NCBI GenBank assembly: GCA_033720955.1
Contig: JAWWBN010000207.1
Coordinates: forward strand, 1-7,020
Length of the DNA: 7,020 bases
Reading direction: 5' to 3'
From: JAWWBN01 sp033720955
GTDB taxonomy: Bacteria > Acidobacteriota > Thermoanaerobaculia > Multivoradales > JAHEKO01
Shown in pieces: positions 4,701 to 7,020 of this stretch. Within the stretch, counting starts at the first letter, position 1, and each line of letters begins with the position of its first letter. The notes under the pieces were generated by a model that searched no databases, was not told where the DNA came from, and was given only the letters and a program-made list of their open reading frames with translations. A program made the translations under genes and the position numbers.

Positions 4701-6899
4701 CTAGCCCAGGTCGAACCGGTCGAGGTTCATGACCTTCTCCCACGCCGCCGCGAAGTCGCGCGCGAGCTTCGCCCCCGCGTCGTCGCAGGCGTAGACCTCC
4801 GCGATCGCCCGGAGCTGGGAGCTCGAGCCGAAGACCAGGTCCACGCGGGTGCCGGTCCACTTCGGCTCGCCCGTCGCGCGGTCGCGCCCCTCGTAGACGC
4901 CCTCGGTGTCGGACAGCCTCCACTCCGTGCCCATGTCCAGCAGGTTCACGAAGAAGTCGTTGGTCAGGCTCTCCGGCCGGTCGGTGAAGACGCCGTGCTG
5001 CGCCCCCCCGGTGTTGGCGCCGAGGACGCGCAGGCCGCCCACGAGGACGGTCATCTCGGGGGCGGTCAGGGTCAGGAGCTGCGCCCGGTCCACCAGCAGC
5101 TCCTCGGGCGCGGCGGCGTGTCCGTTGCCCAGGTAGTTGCGGAAGCCGTCCGCGGTCGGCTCGAGCGGCTCGAACGACTCGACGTCGGTCTGCTCCCGGG
5201 AGGCGTCCGTGCGCCCCGGAGCGAAGGCGACCTCCACCTCGTGCCCGGCTCTCGCCGCCGCCCGCTCGACCGCGGCGCAGCCGCCCAGCACGATCAGGTC
5301 GGCCAGCGAGATCCTCTTGCCGTCCTCGCGCGAGTCGTTGAAGCGATCCCGGATCCCCTCGAGAGCCCCGAGGACCTCGGACAGCCGGGCCGGGTCGTTG
5401 ACCTCCCACTCCCTCTGCGGCGCCAGGCGGATCCGCGCCCCGTTGGCCCCGCCCCGCTTGTCGGAGCCCCGGAAGGTGGAGGCCGAGGCCCAGGCGGTGG
5501 AGACGAGCTGCGCGACGGAGAGGCCCGAGGCCAGGATCTCCTCCTCGAGCGCGGCGATCTCCTCCGGCCCGACCAGCTCGTGGTCGACCTTCGGCACCGG
5601 GTCCTGCCAGATCAGCTCCTCGTCCGGGACCTCGGGCCCCAGGTAGCGCGAGATCGGCCCCATGTCGCGGTGGGTCAGCTTGAACCAGGCGCGGGCGAAG
5701 GCGTCCGCCAGCTCGTCGGGGTTCTCGTGGAAGCGCTTCGAGATCCTCAGGTACTCGGGGTCCGTCTTGAGCGCGATGTCGGTGGTCGCCATCATCGGGG
5801 CGACCTTCCTGTCCAGGTCGTGGGCGTCGGGCACGCTGGTCAGCGCCTCGACGTCCGTGGGCCGCCACTGCCAGGCGCCCGCGGGGCTCTTGGTGAGCTC
5901 CCACTCGTAGCCGAAGAGGTTGTCGAAGTAGCCGTTGTCCCACTTCGTGGGGTTCTTGGTCCACGCCCCTTCCAGCCCGCTGCTGATGGTGTCCCCGCCC
6001 CTGCCCGAGCCGAAGGTGCTCTTCCAGCCGAAGCCCTGCTCCTCGATGCCGGCGCCCTCGGGCTCGCGGCCCACGTGGCGGACGGCGTCGCCGGCGCCGT
6101 GGCACTTGCCGAAGGTGTGGCCGCCGGCGATCAGCGCCACCGTCTCCTCGTCGTTCATGGCCATGCGGGAGAAGGTCTCGCGGATGTCCCGCGCCGCGGC
6201 CATCGGGTCGGGCTCGCCGTTGGGCCCCTCGGGGTTGACGTAGATCAGACCCATCTGGACCGCGGCCAGCGGGTCGGCCAGCTCGCGGTCGCCGCTGTAG
6301 CGCTCGTCCCCCAGCCACTCCGTCTCCGGCCCCCAGTAGATGTCCTCCTGGGGCTCCCAGACGTCCTCGCGCCCCCCGCCGAAGCCGAAGGTGGGAAGCC
6401 CCATCGACTCGATGGCGCAGTTGCCGGCCAGGATCATGAGGTCGGCCCACGAGATCTTCCTGCCGTGCTTCTTCTTGATCGGCCAGAGCAGCCGGCGCGC
6501 CTTGTCGAGGTTCACGTTGTCGGGCCAACTGTTGAGCGGCGCGAAGCGCTGCCCGCCGGTGGCGGCGCCGCCCCGGCCGTCGGCGATCCGGTAGCTGCCG
6601 GCGCTGTGCCAGGCCATACGGATGAAGAGCGGGCCGTAGTGCCCCCAGTCGGCGGGCCACCACTCCTGCGAATCGGTCATCAGCTCGTGGAGATCCCGCT
6701 TCACCGCCGCGAGATCCAGGCTCCGGAACGCCTCGGCGTAGTCGAACTCCTCGCCCATGGGATCGGCCGAAGGCGGGTTCTGGTGGAGGATCTTCAGATT
6801 GAGCTGGTTGGGCCACCAGTCGCGGTTGGACAGACTGCCGGCCCGGGTGTGGGGGACGGCGCCGCTGGACATGGGGCACTTGCTCGCAGGTTCGGCCAT
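4701..6899 (-). CDS. katG: Catalase-peroxidase KatG
   Basis: This bifunctional haem enzyme breaks down hydrogen peroxide as catalase and oxidises organic donors as peroxidase; it is expected in the cytoplasm. The product has 732 residues, full length for the family (about 720-750). All key residues are visible: distal R94, W97, H98; the Met-Tyr-Trp cross-link partners W97, Y220, M246; the proximal haem ligand H261 in GGHTFGK; proximal W313 and D374; and the mobile arginine R418. D127 matches the access-channel aspartate. The position of M. tuberculosis S315 is also serine (S307). The C-terminal half (about 435-732) is the usual haem-free duplicated peroxidase domain and ends in MNLDRFDLG. C266 replaces the usual threonine of GKTHGAG. 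The ATG at 6899 is chosen over an in-frame GTG at 7007 because a strong Shine-Dalgarno sequence sits just upstream and the protein then begins with a family-like KCP segment. The gene converges on the lipoprotease gene. No oxidative-stress regulator gene lies within the window. Confidence 0.98.
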   Translation of the reverse strand: MAEPASKCPMSSGAVPHTRAGSLSNRDWWPNQLNLKILHQNPPSADPMGEEFDYAEAFRSLDLAAVKRDLHELMTDSQEWWPADWGHYGPLFIRMAWHSAGSYRIADGRGGAATGGQRFAPLNSWPDNVNLDKARRLLWPIKKKHGRKISWADLMILAGNCAIESMGLPTFGFGGGREDVWEPQEDIYWGPETEWLGDERYSGDRELADPLAAVQMGLIYVNPEGPNGEPDPMAAARDIRETFSRMAMNDEETVALIAGGHTFGKCHGAGDAVRHVGREPEGAGIEEQGFGWKSTFGSGRGGDTISSGLEGAWTKNPTKWDNGYFDNLFGYEWELTKSPAGAWQWRPTDVEALTSVPDAHDLDRKVAPMMATTDIALKTDPEYLRISKRFHENPDELADAFARAWFKLTHRDMGPISRYLGPEVPDEELIWQDPVPKVDHELVGPEEIAALEEEILASGLSVAQLVSTAWASASTFRGSDKRGGANGARIRLAPQREWEVNDPARLSEVLGALEGIRDRFNDSREDGKRISLADLIVLGGCAAVERAAARAGHEVEVAFAPGRTDASREQTDVESFEPLEPTADGFRNYLGNGHAAAPEELLVDRAQLLTLTAPEMTVLVGGLRVLGANTGGAQHGVFTDRPESLTNDFFVNLLDMGTEWRLSDTEGVYEGRDRATGEPKWTGTRVDLVFGSSSQLRAIAEVYACDDAGAKLARDFAAAWEKVMNLDRFDLG

Positions 6900-6907
6900 G
6901 GTTCGTT

Positions 6908-6915
6908 CTCCTCCT
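6908..6915 (-). promoter_or_regulatory. Strong Shine-Dalgarno sequence of katG
   Basis: AGGAGGAG on the minus strand ends eight bases before the ATG at 6899 and fixes the katG start. It is the clearest ribosome binding site in the window and suggests high expression, in contrast to the two protease genes and the zinc-finger gene, which lack one. Confidence 0.8.
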
Positions 6916-6965
6916 CGTCGGGGTCTGGTTTCTCGGAAAATCGCTCGATCGGCGGCGCTGCCCCC

Positions 6966-6992
6966 CGCCCCGCGGGGCGCCGAGGCCTCGGC
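6966..6992. repeat. Two abutting perfect palindromes upstream of katG
   Basis: CGCCCCGCGGGGCG (6966-6979) and GCCGAGGCCTCGGC (6979-6992) are each perfect 14-base palindromes that share one base. They lie 67-93 bases upstream of the katG start codon. They may be an operator pair, a terminator for a gene beyond the window edge, or a by-product of high GC content. No T-tract follows on either strand. Confidence 0.5.
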
Positions 6993-7020
6993 CGCTCCCC
7001 GCCTCACTCCGACGGCGGGC

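Noticed and set aside
3098..4732. A 544-residue plus-strand open frame overlapping the lipoprotease
   Set aside because: It is a shifted-frame shadow rich in Arg, Gly and Pro. The true frame carries the lipobox, HEIGH and ExxxD motifs.
4636..6879. A 747-residue minus-strand open frame over katG
   Set aside because: It is a shadow of katG in another frame of the same strand, with no domain content.
6900..7007. N-terminal extension of KatG from a GTG at 7007
   Set aside because: The extra residues are Arg/Gly/Ala-rich and cover the palindromes and the strong Shine-Dalgarno sequence that belongs to the ATG at 6899.
1..7020. tRNA or rRNA genes, CRISPR arrays, insertion sequences, integrase or phage genes, toxin-antitoxin pairs
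   Set aside because: No such gene or regular repeat was seen on either strand. Composition looks even throughout, with no sign of recent transfer.

Overview
The window is a very GC-rich (roughly 70% or more) piece of bacterial chromosome with five convincing protein genes and no RNA genes, insertion sequences, CRISPR arrays or phage genes. An M48 protease with a lipobox signal peptide suggests a diderm, and the catalase-peroxidase indicates exposure to oxygen or peroxide. The base composition would suit a high-GC Acidobacteriota, Myxococcota, Gemmatimonadota or similar lineage. No taxonomic marker is present, so this placement is inference only.

Layout: the left half holds three minus-strand genes that read, in order of transcription, as an HtpX-like integral-membrane M48 metalloprotease (3068 to 1758), a small membrane protein of about five transmembrane segments (1761 to 1222), and a single-pass membrane protein with two N-terminal RanBP2-type zinc fingers (1158 to 91). 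The first two overlap by four bases (GTGA) and are very probably translationally coupled. The third follows after 63 bases and may belong to the same transcript or have its own start. Divergent from them, across a 132-base gap, a plus-strand gene (3201 to 4661) encodes a second M48 metalloprotease, this one a secreted lipoprotein. Converging on it, with only 39 bases between the stop codons, is a complete katG catalase-peroxidase gene (6899 to 4701). The last 121 bases hold the katG leader, with a strong Shine-Dalgarno sequence and two abutting perfect palindromes.

How the genes may work together: the two divergent M48 proteases are predicted to act on different sides of the membrane system. 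The HtpX-like enzyme would have its active site at the cytoplasmic face, and the lipoprotein would work in the periplasm or at the outer membrane. They share a short intergenic region containing an imperfect dyad. This looks like an envelope protein quality-control locus, with the small membrane protein and the zinc-finger protein as candidate accessory factors. KatG adds peroxide defence next door, but as a convergent unit it need not be functionally linked.

The most distinctive elements are the bacterial membrane-anchored tandem RanBP2-type zinc-finger protein, its likely operon with an M48 protease and an unknown membrane protein, and a degenerate EF-hand-like loop in the protease's C-terminal extension. 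None of these amounts to a proven new system.
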